Source: JAKFDI01 sp044508835 (GTDB lineage Bacteria; Pseudomonadota; Gammaproteobacteria; Burkholderiales; Burkholderiaceae_C). Taken from it: a stretch of DNA of 64,000 nt. The position numbers were made by a program, and so were the translations under genes. The stretch's first letter is position 1. Every line of letters begins with the position of its first letter. Positions 18,600-27,306 of the stretch are shown here, in pieces. Under the pieces are notes generated by a model. That model was not told the origin of the DNA. It saw only the letters and a program-made list of their open reading frames with translations, and made no database searches. The DNA lies in assembly GCA_044508835.1 (NCBI GenBank), contig JBIQHD010000024.1, positions 10,478 to 74,477 of the forward strand. Direction: 5' to 3'.

Positions 18600-19132
18600 A
18601 GCACGTACTGCGAAATCCTCGCCGGCCGGACGAGCTGCTGAACTACCGGCTGCTGCGGCTGTTCTCCCTGGCCGGCGCCCCCGTCATCCGCCTGTGCGAG
18701 GGCCGCTACGGCATCTCGCGCCGCGAGTTCCGCCTGCTCACGCTGGTGGTGGAGAGCGGGCCGATCTCTCCTTCCGGCCTGAGCGAGCTGGCGCACCTGG
18801 ACCGGGCGCGCACCTCGCGCATCATTGCCGCCCTCCTGAACAAGAAGCTCGTGCGCCGCGATGCGCTGGAAACCGACGGCCGGCGCTTCATGGTGATGGC
18901 CACCGACGAGGGGCGCCGGCTGCACAGGAAGCTGTTTCCGCAGATCGCGACCATCAACCGCGACCTGATGTCCGTGCTCGACGAGGCCCAGGCCGACGCG
19001 CTGGACCGGATCCTCACCGTCCTCACGGAGCATGCCCTCGCGCTGAACGCCTCCATCGCGCGGGACGTGCGCGCGGACCGCGGCCGCCATGCGGCCGGGG
19101 CATCGCCGGCGCCGCATCCGGCGGGGGCTTGA
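18596..19132 (+). CDS. MarR family transcriptional regulator
   Basis: A 178-residue winged-helix regulator. The MarR core (about residues 15-140) shows the recognition region SGLSELAHLDRARTSRIIAALL and the wing RRDALETDGRRFMVMATDEG. The ATG at 18596 gives the usual N-terminus; the open frame extends further upstream, and a GTG one codon earlier is possible. Ribosome site is weak. It is divergent from the LivK-like binding protein, the usual arrangement for local control. The last 20 residues are low complexity. Confidence 0.87.
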   Translation: MKHVLRNPRRPDELLNYRLLRLFSLAGAPVIRLCEGRYGISRREFRLLTLVVESGPISPSGLSELAHLDRARTSRIIAALLNKKLVRRDALETDGRRFMVMATDEGRRLHRKLFPQIATINRDLMSVLDEAQADALDRILTVLTEHALALNASIARDVRADRGRHAAGASPAPHPAGA

Positions 19133-19268
19133 AGGGGCCGCGCCCCGGCTCCCCGCGAGGGTGCCCGGGAGCCGGGCGCGGGCCGCCGTGGATAATCCCG
19201 CGTTTCGGATCGCATCAGGTCAGCCACGCTGAACGAAGCCAGCCTGCACGAACGACCAACTCCTCTGG

Positions 19269-19820
19269 TTGTGGTGGGCCCCCGTGTTCCAGCGCTATTA
19301 CCGTGAACTGCTGAGCTTTCTTTCCCGCAAGGTGGCCGACCGCGCCACCGCCGCCGACCTCGTGCAGGAAAGCTACCTGCGCGTCTACGCCGCCCAGCAG
19401 GCCGGGGCGCTGGTCCGCGACCCGCGGGCCTTGCTCTACCGCACGGCGCGCAACCTCGTCACCGACCATTACCGCCGCGCCGGCGTGCGCGCCGAGGCGC
19501 CCGACGCGGCGGCGGACGAGGCGCCGCCGGACGCCGACGCCTGCGCCGGCCCCGAGAGCCTGCAGCCCGAGGCGGCGCTGTCGTCCCGCCAGGGCGTGGC
19601 GGCCCTGCTGGCCACCATCGAGGCCCTGCCGCCGCGCTGCCGCGAGGCCTTCGTGCTCTACAAGTTCGACGGCCTGTCCTATGCCGAAGTCGCCGAGCGC
19701 ATGGGCATCTCGGTGCGCACGGTCGAGATGCAGCTGCAGATCGCCATGGCCGCCTGCTGGCGCTGCCTGGACGGGGACGACGCCCCAACGGCGCCGAAGC
19801 GCAGGCGCGCCGGCCGGTGA
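19269..19820 (+). CDS. RNA polymerase ECF sigma factor, FecI-like
   Basis: A 183-residue extracytoplasmic-function sigma factor. Region 2 is seen at residues 6-70 (FQRYYRELLSFLSRKV, ADLVQESYLRVYA, LLYRTARNLVTDHYRR). Region 4 is at about 110-165 (IEALPPRCREAFVLYKFDGLSYAEVAERMGIS-type helix-turn-helix). This pattern is FecI/iron-signalling type. The listed start is a TTG at 19269; a GTG at 19284 just before FQRYY is equally possible, and an in-frame stop at 19230 limits the gene. It is followed by a FecR-like gene and a TonB receptor with an STN domain, the standard cell-surface signalling triad. Confidence 0.9.
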   Translation: MWWAPVFQRYYRELLSFLSRKVADRATAADLVQESYLRVYAAQQAGALVRDPRALLYRTARNLVTDHYRRAGVRAEAPDAAADEAPPDADACAGPESLQPEAALSSRQGVAALLATIEALPPRCREAFVLYKFDGLSYAEVAERMGISVRTVEMQLQIAMAACWRCLDGDDAPTAPKRRRAGR

Positions 19821-19844
19821 GCGCCCGCTGAGGGCCGCGGCGGC

Positions 19845-19876
19845 GCTACCGGGTTCGCCGGGCGTGGCGCGTCTAC
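19845..19876 (+). promoter_or_regulatory. ECF-type promoter-like motif upstream of fecR-like gene
   Basis: GCTACCGGGTTCG followed after 12 bases by CGTCTAC, matching a similar block upstream of the TonB receptor at 20968-20998. CGTCT-type -10 elements are usual for ECF sigmas. The -10-like box is only about 6 bases before the fecR ATG, so transcription from it would be nearly leaderless. Confidence 0.4.
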
Positions 19877-19882
19877 CCGGAT

Positions 19883-20908
19883 ATGCCTGACGCCTTCCTG
19901 CCGCCGCACGACGAGCCGCGCCTGCGCGAGGCGGTGCTCGGCTGGTTCGTGCGCCGGCACGGCGCCGCCTGGACAGCGCAGGACGAGGCCGCCCTGCAGG
20001 CCTGGCTGGCCGCCGACCCATCGCGCCGCGCGGCCTGGGCGCGCTGGGAGGCGCACTGGCAGGCGATCGGCACGCTGCCCGCGGCCGGGCAGGCGCGGCT
20101 GCGCGGCGGGCTCGGGCGCGACCGCGCCGCGCCGTCGCGCCGCCGCTTCCTGAAGCCCGCGGCGGCGCTGGCCGGCGTGGCCGCGCTCGTGCTCGGCGCG
20201 GGCCGCCTCGTCCCGGGCCACCTCGGCGCGCAGCCGCTGTTCGCCCAGGCCTTCGGCAGCCGGCGCGGCGAGCTGCTGAAGGTGACGCTGCCCGACGGCA
20301 CCCGGCTGCTGCTGGACACCGCCACGCGGCTCGACGTGGTCTTCCACCGGCGGCAGCGCGAGGTGCGGCTGCTCGACGGCCAGGCCACCTTCTCGGTGCA
20401 GCCCGACGCCGCGCGCCCCTTCCACGTGCTGGCCGGGCCGCTGCGGGTGACGGTGCTCGGCACCCGCTTCGCCGTCCGGCACACGCCCGGCATCGACGGG
20501 GCGCAGGGCGTGCGCGTGGCGGTGGAGGAGGGGCGGGTGCACGTCGCCCGCGCGGACGCCGCGTCCGGGACATGGGACAGCGCCGTCGACTTGGCGGCGG
20601 GCGAGCAGGTGGCGGGCGACCGGCAGGGCCGGCTGGCGCCGGTGTCGCCCGTGCCGCCGGAGGGCATCGCGCCGTGGCGCGGCCACCGCGTCAGCTTCGT
20701 CGACACGCCGCTGCACCGCGCGCTGGCCGAGCTCGAGCGCTACGGCGACACCGGCCTCGTGGTGCGCGACCCGGCGGCGGCCGCGCTGCGACTGAGCGGC
20801 ACCTTCGACCCGCGCGACGCCGCCACGCTGCGGCGCGTGCTGCCGCGCGCGCTGCCGGTGCGCCTGCGCGAGCGCGACGGCCGCACCGAGGTGCTGCCGG
20901 TCCGCTGA
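19883..20908 (+). CDS. FecR-like anti-sigma/sigma regulator of iron transport
   Basis: A 341-residue inner-membrane regulator. The cytoplasmic N-terminal FecR domain (about residues 15-60, LQAWLAADPSRRAAWARWE) binds the sigma factor. One transmembrane helix follows at about 92-112. The periplasmic FecR domain (about 125-230) contains TLPDGTRLLLDTATRLDVVF, VRLLDGQATFSV and VLGTRFAVR, and the C-terminal domain that contacts the receptor's STN domain follows. The ATG at 19883 follows the sigma gene by 62 bases. It would relay ligand occupancy of the receptor to the ECF sigma. Confidence 0.9.
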   Translation: MPDAFLPPHDEPRLREAVLGWFVRRHGAAWTAQDEAALQAWLAADPSRRAAWARWEAHWQAIGTLPAAGQARLRGGLGRDRAAPSRRRFLKPAAALAGVAALVLGAGRLVPGHLGAQPLFAQAFGSRRGELLKVTLPDGTRLLLDTATRLDVVFHRRQREVRLLDGQATFSVQPDAARPFHVLAGPLRVTVLGTRFAVRHTPGIDGAQGVRVAVEEGRVHVARADAASGTWDSAVDLAAGEQVAGDRQGRLAPVSPVPPEGIAPWRGHRVSFVDTPLHRALAELERYGDTGLVVRDPAAAALRLSGTFDPRDAATLRRVLPRALPVRLRERDGRTEVLPVR

Positions 20909-20967
20909 CCGCCGCCCGCTGACCGCCGCCCGGGCCCGCGCGGTCCGGCAGAAAAAATTTCGCCGCG

Positions 20968-20998
20968 GCTACCGTAGTTCGTGCGGGACGTGCGTCTC
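20968..20998 (+). promoter_or_regulatory. ECF-type promoter-like motif upstream of TonB receptor
   Basis: GCTACCGTAGTTCG, then an 11-base GC-rich spacer, then CGTCTC. It closely resembles the block in front of the fecR-like gene at 19845-19876. The recurrence suggests a binding site for the FecI-like sigma; the start of transcription would fall near the Fur-like box. Confidence 0.42.
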
Positions 20999-21004
20999 CC
21001 GGAA

Positions 21005-21019
21005 TGGGAATCATTTTCA
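21005..21019. promoter_or_regulatory. Fur box-like sequence
   Basis: TGGGAATCATTTTCA matches the 15-base Fur core TGATAATCATTATCA at 12 of 15 positions. It lies 24-38 bases upstream of the receptor ATG, between the ECF-like motif and the GGAGGAG ribosome site. It fits Fur repression under iron-replete conditions. Confidence 0.7.
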
Positions 21020-21042
21020 TTCACGTTCGGAGGAGAACATCC

Positions 21043-23481
21043 ATGACCCGCCTGATGCCGCGGCCGCTGCCGCTTGCCCTGGCCCTCGCGCTGGCCTTCG
21101 GCGCCACGGCCGTCCATGCGCAGGCCGATGCCCGCGCCGTGCTGGCCACGCCGGTGCAGATCGGCATCGCCGCCCAGCCGCTGGCGCAGGCGCTCAACGA
21201 CTGGGCGCGGCAGACGCGCCTGCAGATCGTCGTGCAGCAGGACCTGGTGGCGGGCAAGACGGCGCCGGCCGTGGCCGGCCGGCTGACGCCGCGGCAGGCA
21301 CTGGACCGGCTGCTCGCCGGCAGCGGCCTCGCGGCGGCGGAGGAAGGCTCGGCCGTGGTGCTGCGCCGGCTGCCCGCGCCGTCGAACGAATCGGTGCTGC
21401 CCGCGGTGCCGGTGACGGCCCGCGCCGAGCGGGTCGCGGCCACCGAGGGCACGGGCTCGTACACCACCGGCGTCACCGCCACGGCGACGCCGCTCGGCCT
21501 GTCGATCCGCGAGACGCCGCAGGCGGTGAGCGTCATCACCCGCCAGCGCATCGAAGACCAGGGGCTCACGCAGCTGGCCGACGTGGTGGCGCAGACGCCC
21601 GGCCTGGTGATGTCGGCGGGCGGCAACGTCGGCTCGGACAGCTCGCCCATCTACGCCCGCGGCTTCGCGGTCGAGACCTACATGGTCGATGGCGTGCGCC
21701 AGACCGACTCGGGCTATTCGAGCATCTTCCAGTCGCAGGACATGACGATGTTCGACCGCGTGGAAGTGGTGCGCGGCGCCACCGGCCTGATGAACGGCCT
21801 GGGCACGCCGGGCGCGGCCATCAACCTGGTCCGCAAGCGCCCGACGGCGCAGTTCCAGGCCATGGCGAAGGTCGAGCTCGGCTCGTGGAAGCACCGCCGC
21901 ATCGAGGCCGACGTGTCCGCGCCGCTCAACGACGCGGGCAGCGTGCGCGGGCGCGTCGCCGCCTCCGCGCAGTCCAGCGATTCCTACATCGACCGGCTGA
22001 CGGACGACCGCAAGGTGCTGTTCGGCACCGTCGAGGCCGACCTCGGCCCGTCCACGCTGCTGCGCGGCGGCCTGTCGGTGCAGCACCTGGATTCCGATGC
22101 CAATGCGCGCGGCGGCCTGCCCGCCTACTACAGCGACGGCACGCTGGTCGACTGGGGCGTTTCCGACTCCGCAGCGCCGGCGTGGTCGTACTCGCGGCGC
22201 CACGGCACCTCGGTCTTCGCGGCGCTGGAGCATCGCCTGGCCAACGACTGGCAGCTCAAGGCCACGCTCACCCGCACCACCACCGACTACGACGAGCTGG
22301 TGGGCTACGCCAGCGGCGGCAACCCCGACCGCGCGACGGGCGCGGGCGTGTCGATCTGGGCCAGCCGCTGGAAGGGCGAGCCGCGGCAGGACTCGCTCGA
22401 CCTCTCCGCCACCGGCCGGTTCGGCCTGCTGGGCCGCGAGCACGACCTCGCCCTGGGCGTGCAGTTCTCGCGCAGCTTCCACCTCGACCCGGCCTACACC
22501 AACTGGTACCACACCGGCTGGAGCGGGGCCGTGCCGGACATCTTCAACTGGGACGGCCTCGTTCCGGCGGCGCCGAACAATCCGGCGGTGGGCACCTACA
22601 GCTCGGACGAGCGCCTGAACAGCGCCTACGCCACGGCGCGCTTTCGCCTGACCGACCCGCTGTCGGTGCTGGTGGGCGCGCGCGTGACCGACTGGAGCCG
22701 CTACCAGACCAGCACCACCTTCGCCACCGGCACGACCACCATCACCGACCGCGGCGAGACCGGCCAGGTCACGCCCTACCTGGGCGTCGTCTACGACTTC
22801 GGCGAGCACTGGTCCGCCTACGGCAGCTACACCAGCATCTTCAAGCCGCAGAACAACAAGACGGTGAACGGCGACTACCTCGACCCGGTGCTCGGCAGCG
22901 GCGCCGAGCTCGGCGTGAAGGGCGCGTTCCTCGACGACCGGCTCAACGTCTCGGCGGCCGTGTTCGACATCGAGCAGGACAACTTCGCCGTCGCCATCCC
23001 GAACACCTTCGCACCGGACGGCTCGCAGGCCTACGACTCGATGTCGGGCACCACCTCGCGCGGCATCGAGCTCGAGGCCGCGGGCGAGCTGCGCCCGGGC
23101 TGGCAGGTGGCGGCGAGCTTCACCCGCACCATGGTGAAGGACCGCACCGGGAAGGCGATCAACACCAACGTGCCGCGCAACACCGTCAAGCTGTTCAGCA
23201 GCTACCGCCTCGGCAGCGGCGCGGCCCGCGGCCTCGTGGTGGGCGGCGGCCTGCGCTGGCAGAACGAGATCTACGCCGACAACCAGGGCCCGGCCGCGGT
23301 GCGCTTCACCCAGCCGTCGTACGCGGTGGTCGACCTGATGGCGCGCTACCCGATCACGTCCACGCTGACGCTGTCGGGCAACGTCTACAACGTCCTCGAC
23401 GAGCGCTATCGCACCAACACCGGCAACAGCTACTTCGGCGCGCCGCGCCACGTACGCGTGTCGCTCGAGGCGCGGTTCTGA
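21043..23481 (+). CDS. TonB-dependent siderophore receptor with STN signalling domain
   Basis: An 812-residue outer-membrane receptor. A signal peptide ends at AVHA-Q near residue 27. The secretin/TonB short N-terminal (STN) domain follows (about residues 38-108, PLAQALNDWARQTRLQIVV). A plausible TonB box is AVPVTARAE near residue 125. The plug domain (about 150-260) shows RETPQAVSVITRQRIEDQGL and YMVDGVRQTDSGYSS. The beta-barrel ends in the aromatic-terminated VRVSLEARF. Sequence style matches hydroxamate/pyoverdine-type siderophore receptors (FhuE/FpvA class). The ATG at 21043 has GGAGGAG seven bases upstream. The STN domain shows it is a signalling transducer for the FecIR pair upstream. 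It is the first gene of a run leading into an efflux pump. Confidence 0.93.
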   Translation: MTRLMPRPLPLALALALAFGATAVHAQADARAVLATPVQIGIAAQPLAQALNDWARQTRLQIVVQQDLVAGKTAPAVAGRLTPRQALDRLLAGSGLAAAEEGSAVVLRRLPAPSNESVLPAVPVTARAERVAATEGTGSYTTGVTATATPLGLSIRETPQAVSVITRQRIEDQGLTQLADVVAQTPGLVMSAGGNVGSDSSPIYARGFAVETYMVDGVRQTDSGYSSIFQSQDMTMFDRVEVVRGATGLMNGLGTPGAAINLVRKRPTAQFQAMAKVELGSWKHRRIEADVSAPLNDAGSVRGRVAASAQSSDSYIDRLTDDRKVLFGTVEADLGPSTLLRGGLSVQHLDSDANARGGLPAYYSDGTLVDWGVSDSAAPAWSYSRRHGTSVFAALEHRLANDWQLKATLTRTTTDYDELVGYASGGNPDRATGAGVSIWASRWKGEPRQDSLDLSATGRFGLLGREHDLALGVQFSRSFHLDPAYTNWYHTGWSGAVPDIFNWDGLVPAAPNNPAVGTYSSDERLNSAYATARFRLTDPLSVLVGARVTDWSRYQTSTTFATGTTTITDRGETGQVTPYLGVVYDFGEHWSAYGSYTSIFKPQNNKTVNGDYLDPVLGSGAELGVKGAFLDDRLNVSAAVFDIEQDNFAVAIPNTFAPDGSQAYDSMSGTTSRGIELEAAGELRPGWQVAASFTRTMVKDRTGKAINTNVPRNTVKLFSSYRLGSGAARGLVVGGGLRWQNEIYADNQGPAAVRFTQPSYAVVDLMARYPITSTLTLSGNVYNVLDERYRTNTGNSYFGAPRHVRVSLEARF

Positions 23482-23522
23482 ACCCGCCGCCCCGCATTCC
23501 GACGCCACCACCAGGAATCCCC

Positions 23523-24167
23523 ATGCTCAAGCGCTCCGTGCTCACGCTCCTCCTCTCGTCGCTCGCCGCGGCGGCCCCGGCCCACCAGCTCTGGATCGAG
23601 CGCGACGCCGCCGGCCCGGCGCGCGTCTACGTGGGCGACGTCGACGACGCGCCCGACCGCGGCGAGGCCGTGGCCAAGCTCGCCGCGACCACGCGGGTCT
23701 TCCATGCCGATGCGGTGCAGCCGCTCGCGCTCACGGCCCGGGACGACCACCTCGAGGTCGCCGCGGCGGGCGCCGGCGACCTGCGCCTGTCCAACGACCA
23801 GGTGTGGAAGCCGTGGAAGACGCGCGACGGCGTGGTCAAGGCCGCCGTCTTCAACGCGCGCGAAGGCCGCCGCGAGACGCGCGCCGCGCTGCCCTTCGAG
23901 TTCGTGCCGGCGGCCGCCGGCGGCAACACCTTCACGCTCGTCTTCCAGGGCCGGCCGGTCGCGGCCGCGAAGGTGACGGTGGTCGCGCCCGGCCAGTGGG
24001 CCAAGCGCTTCGTGACCGATGCGCAGGGGCGCATCGACGTGCCGGTGGCGAGCGCCGGCCGCTACGTGCTCATCGGCGGCCATTCGGTGGACGAGGCGCG
24101 CGAGATCGCCGGGCAGGCCGTCGCGAAGGTGGACTACACCGCCACGCTGAGCTTCGTCGCGCCCTAG
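23523..24167 (+). CDS. DUF4198-like secreted protein
   Basis: A 214-residue exported protein. The signal peptide (residues 1-20) is cut to leave an N-terminal HQLWIERD, a conserved start of DUF4198 proteins, which often accompany TonB receptors and metal uptake genes. The rest is beta-rich, with GNTFTLVFQGRPVAAAKVTVV resembling an Ig-like or carboxypeptidase-regulatory-like fold. It lies 41 bases after the receptor and 2 bases before macA, so it is part of the same operon. Function is not established; binding a metal or ferric ligand in the periplasm is a reasonable guess from context and the exposed N-terminal histidine. Confidence 0.72.
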   Translation: MLKRSVLTLLLSSLAAAAPAHQLWIERDAAGPARVYVGDVDDAPDRGEAVAKLAATTRVFHADAVQPLALTARDDHLEVAAAGAGDLRLSNDQVWKPWKTRDGVVKAAVFNAREGRRETRAALPFEFVPAAAGGNTFTLVFQGRPVAAAKVTVVAPGQWAKRFVTDAQGRIDVPVASAGRYVLIGGHSVDEAREIAGQAVAKVDYTATLSFVAP

Positions 24168-24169
24168 GC

Positions 24170-25330
24170 ATGCGCGTGCGGATGTGGTGGGCCGCCACGG
24201 CCGCGCTCGCCCTGGCGGCGGCCGCGTTCACGCTGTGGGGCGCGGGCGGGCCGGGCGTGCGCCACGAGACCGCCGCCGTCGTGCGCGCCGACGTCGAGTC
24301 GACCGTCACCGCGGTCGGCAGCCTGCGGCCGCTGCGCTACGTGGACGTGGGCGCGCAGGTCTCGGGCCAGATCGTGCGCCTGCACGCCGCCGCCGGCGAC
24401 GAGGTGGCCAAGGGCGCGCTGCTGGTGGAGATCGACCCGAGCGTGCAGCAGGCCACCGTCGACGCCGGCCGGGCGCAGCTCGCCGGCCTGCGCGCGCAGC
24501 TCGCCGAGCAGCATGCGCAGCACCGCCTCGCGCAGCAGCAGCTCGAGCGCCAGCGGCAGATGGCCGCCGACGGCGCCACCCGCCTCGAGGACGTGCAGAC
24601 GGCCGAGGCCGCCGCCGCCTCGGCGGCCGCGCGCATCGAGCACCTGCAGGCGCAGATCGCGCAGACGCAGGCCAGCCTCAAGGCCGACGAGGCGCGCCTG
24701 GGCTACACGCGCATCTACGCGCCCATGGCCGGCACCGTGGTCTCGGTGCAGGCGCGCGAGGGCCAGACGCTCAACGCCACCTACCAGACGCCCGACATCC
24801 TGCGCATCGCCGACCTCTCGCGCATGACGGTGTGGACCGAGGTCTCCGAGGCCGACGTGCGGCGCGTCAAGCGCGGCATGCCGGTGTACTTCACCACGCT
24901 CGGCGGCCAGACCGACGACGCGCCGCGGCGCTGGCGCAGCACGGTGCGGCAGGTGCTGCCGGCGCCGCCGGTCGCCGAAGGGCAGGGCGCGGCCGCCGAG
25001 GCCGCCGCGGCCACCAAGGCCGTGACCTACGTGGTGCTCTTCGACGTGGACAACGCCGACGGCGAGCTGATGCCGCAGATGACCGCGCAGACCACCTTCG
25101 TGGCCGCCGCCGCGCCGGGCGCGCTCGCCGTGCCGCTGGCCGCGCTGGCGCCGGCGGCGGACGGCCACGCCGTGCGCGTGCTCCAGCCCGGCGGCGAGGT
25201 GCAGGCGCGCGCCGTGCGCGTGGGCGTGCGCAGCCGGCACCTGGCGCAGATCGTGGACGGGCTGGCCGAGGGCGAGCAGGTCGTCGTGGGCGAGCGCACC
25301 GAGCCGGGCGTGCGCAGGTTCCGGTGGTGA
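24170..25330 (+). CDS. MacA-like periplasmic adaptor (membrane fusion protein)
   Basis: A 386-residue adaptor of the MacA/HlyD class. One N-terminal transmembrane anchor (residues 6-24) is followed by a lipoyl domain (VDVGAQVSGQIVRLHAAAGD and YTRIYAPMAGTVVSVQ halves). A long alpha-helical hairpin (about 100-170, rich in A, Q and E) contacts the outer-membrane channel, and beta-barrel and membrane-proximal domains complete the protein. It starts 2 bases after the DUF4198 stop and overlaps macB. Partner of the ABC protein and OMF encoded next. Confidence 0.9.
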   Translation: MRVRMWWAATAALALAAAAFTLWGAGGPGVRHETAAVVRADVESTVTAVGSLRPLRYVDVGAQVSGQIVRLHAAAGDEVAKGALLVEIDPSVQQATVDAGRAQLAGLRAQLAEQHAQHRLAQQQLERQRQMAADGATRLEDVQTAEAAAASAAARIEHLQAQIAQTQASLKADEARLGYTRIYAPMAGTVVSVQAREGQTLNATYQTPDILRIADLSRMTVWTEVSEADVRRVKRGMPVYFTTLGGQTDDAPRRWRSTVRQVLPAPPVAEGQGAAAEAAAATKAVTYVVLFDVDNADGELMPQMTAQTTFVAAAAPGALAVPLAALAPAADGHAVRVLQPGGEVQARAVRVGVRSRHLAQIVDGLAEGEQVVVGERTEPGVRRFRW

Positions 25331-27306
25331 GCGGCGAGGCCGGCCAGGGCGCGCCGCTCATCGAGCTGCGCGGCATCCGCAAGCGCTACGGCGGCAGCGG
25401 CGGGCGGCCCGAGGTCGAGGTGCTGCAGGGCATCGACCTGGCCATCGGCGCGGGCGAGTTCGTCGCGCTGGTCGGCGCCTCGGGCTCGGGCAAGTCGACC
25501 CTGATGCACCTGATCGGCTGCCTGGACCGCCCGAGCGCCGGCCAGTACCTGTTCGACGGCCGCGACGTGGCCGCGCTCGACGCCGACGCGCTCGCCTGGC
25601 TGCGCCGCGAGGCCTTCGGCTTCGTGTTCCAGGGCTACCACCTGATCCCCACCGAAAGCGCGCGCGAGAACGTCGAGGTGCCCGCGCTCTACGCCGGCAT
25701 GCCCGAGGCCGAGCGCTCGCGCCGCGCCGCCGCGCTGCTGGCGCGCCTGGGCCTGGCCGACCGGCTGGACAACCGGCCGAACCAGCTCTCGGGCGGGCAG
25801 CAGCAGCGGGTGTCGATCGCCCGCGCGCTGATGAACGGCGGGCGCATCATCCTCGCCGACGAGCCCACCGGCGCGCTCGACAGCCGCAGCGGCGCCGAGG
25901 TGATGGCGCTGCTGCGCGAGCTGGCGGACGCGGGCCACACCGTCATCCTCATCACCCACGACCGCACGGTGGCCGCGCAGGCGCGCCGCGTCATCGAGAT
26001 CCGCGACGGCCGCATCGTCGGCGACAGCCAGGCGCCGCCGCAGGCGGGCGGGGCGGCGCCGATGCCCCCGCTGCCGCCGCCGCGCCCGCGCGGCGGCCCC
26101 GACGAGCGGCAGGCCGTCGCCGCCGAGCTGCGCGAGGCGGCGCGCACCGCCTGGCGCGGCATGCGGCTGAACCGCATGCGCACCGGCCTCACGCTGCTGG
26201 GCATCGTCATCGGCGTGGCCTCGGTCATCGTGATGCTGGCCATCGGGGAGGGCGCGCGCGAGCGCGTGGTCGCGCAGATGGGCGCCATGGGCACGCGCAT
26301 CATGTACCTCGGCAGCAGCGCCCCGCCCACCGGCGGGCCGCCGGGGCGCATCACCGAGCAGGACCTGGAGGCGGTGGCCGCGCTGCCCGAGGTGAGCGCC
26401 GTGATGCCCGTCATCGGCGACCCCATCCCGGTGCGCTACGGCAACGCCGACCGCGTGCTCTACGTGTTCGCCGCCGGCGAGGTGATGCCGCGCGTGCACC
26501 ACTGGTCCGTCGCGCTCGGCCGCTACTTCACCGAGGCCGAGGACCACGACCTCGCGCCGCTGGTGGTGCTCGGCCACAAGGCGCGGCTGCACTTCTTTCC
26601 CGACCAGCCGGACCCGCGCGGGCGCCAGTTGCTCATCGGCAACTCGCCCTTCGAGGTGATCGGCGTGATGGCCGAGCGCGGCGCCGACTCGGGCGCGCAG
26701 AACTACGACGACATGGTGTTCATCCCCTACCACGCCGGCCGCGCGCGGGTCTACCGCGCGCAGACCCAGCCCGACTACGTCGTCGTCGAGGCCGCGTCCT
26801 CGGCGCAGGTGCATGCGGCGGAGACGGCGATCCAGGCCCTGCTGGCCGCGCGCCACGGCCGCGACGACGTGCGCATCGGCAACGCCGCCGCGCGGCTGCA
26901 GGCCGAGGTCGCCACGCGCCGCAGCATGACGGTGATGCTGGGGCTGATCGCGGCTGTGTCGCTGCTCGTCGGCGGCATCGGCGTGATGAACGTGATGCTG
27001 ATGACGGTGAAGGAGCGCACGCGCGAGATCGGCATCCGCATGGCCACCGGCGCGCGCCGGCGCGACATCCTGCGGCAGTTCCTCACCGAGGCCGTGCTGG
27101 TGACCCTGGCCGGCGGCGCGGCCGGCATCGCCGCCGGCCTGGCGGTCGGCGCGGCGCTGGTCTTCTGGGAGGTGCCGGTGGTGTTCTCCGTCTCCGCCAT
27201 GGCCGGCGCCTTCGCCTGCGCCGTGGTCACCGGCGTGCTGTTCGGCTACATGCCGGCGCGCACGGCGGCGCGGCTCGACCCCGTGGTCGCGCTGGCGGGG
27301 GAATGA
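25327..27306 (+). CDS. MacB-like ABC transporter (ATPase-permease fusion)
   Basis: A 659-residue MacB-type exporter. The N-terminal ATPase shows Walker A GASGSGKST (near residue 50), signature LSGGQQQRVSIARAL, Walker B IILADEPTGALD and the switch histidine ITHD. A linker leads to transmembrane helix 1 (about 290-312), a large periplasmic MacB core, and three more helices with the FtsX-like domain (GGIGVMNVMLMTVKERTREI and onward). It starts at a GTG overlapping the macA stop (GTGA, 25327-25330). MacB proteins use ATP to drive periplasmic export of siderophores, peptides, toxins or macrolides. Here the fusion of this pump to a siderophore-receptor operon recalls the PvdRT-OpmQ pyoverdine recycling pump. 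Confidence 0.92.
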   Translation: MSGEAGQGAPLIELRGIRKRYGGSGGRPEVEVLQGIDLAIGAGEFVALVGASGSGKSTLMHLIGCLDRPSAGQYLFDGRDVAALDADALAWLRREAFGFVFQGYHLIPTESARENVEVPALYAGMPEAERSRRAAALLARLGLADRLDNRPNQLSGGQQQRVSIARALMNGGRIILADEPTGALDSRSGAEVMALLRELADAGHTVILITHDRTVAAQARRVIEIRDGRIVGDSQAPPQAGGAAPMPPLPPPRPRGGPDERQAVAAELREAARTAWRGMRLNRMRTGLTLLGIVIGVASVIVMLAIGEGARERVVAQMGAMGTRIMYLGSSAPPTGGPPGRITEQDLEAVAALPEVSAVMPVIGDPIPVRYGNADRVLYVFAAGEVMPRVHHWSVALGRYFTEAEDHDLAPLVVLGHKARLHFFPDQPDPRGRQLLIGNSPFEVIGVMAERGADSGAQNYDDMVFIPYHAGRARVYRAQTQPDYVVVEAASSAQVHAAETAIQALLAARHGRDDVRIGNAAARLQAEVATRRSMTVMLGLIAAVSLLVGGIGVMNVMLMTVKERTREIGIRMATGARRRDILRQFLTEAVLVTLAGGAAGIAAGLAVGAALVFWEVPVVFSVSAMAGAFACAVVTGVLFGYMPARTAARLDPVVALAGE

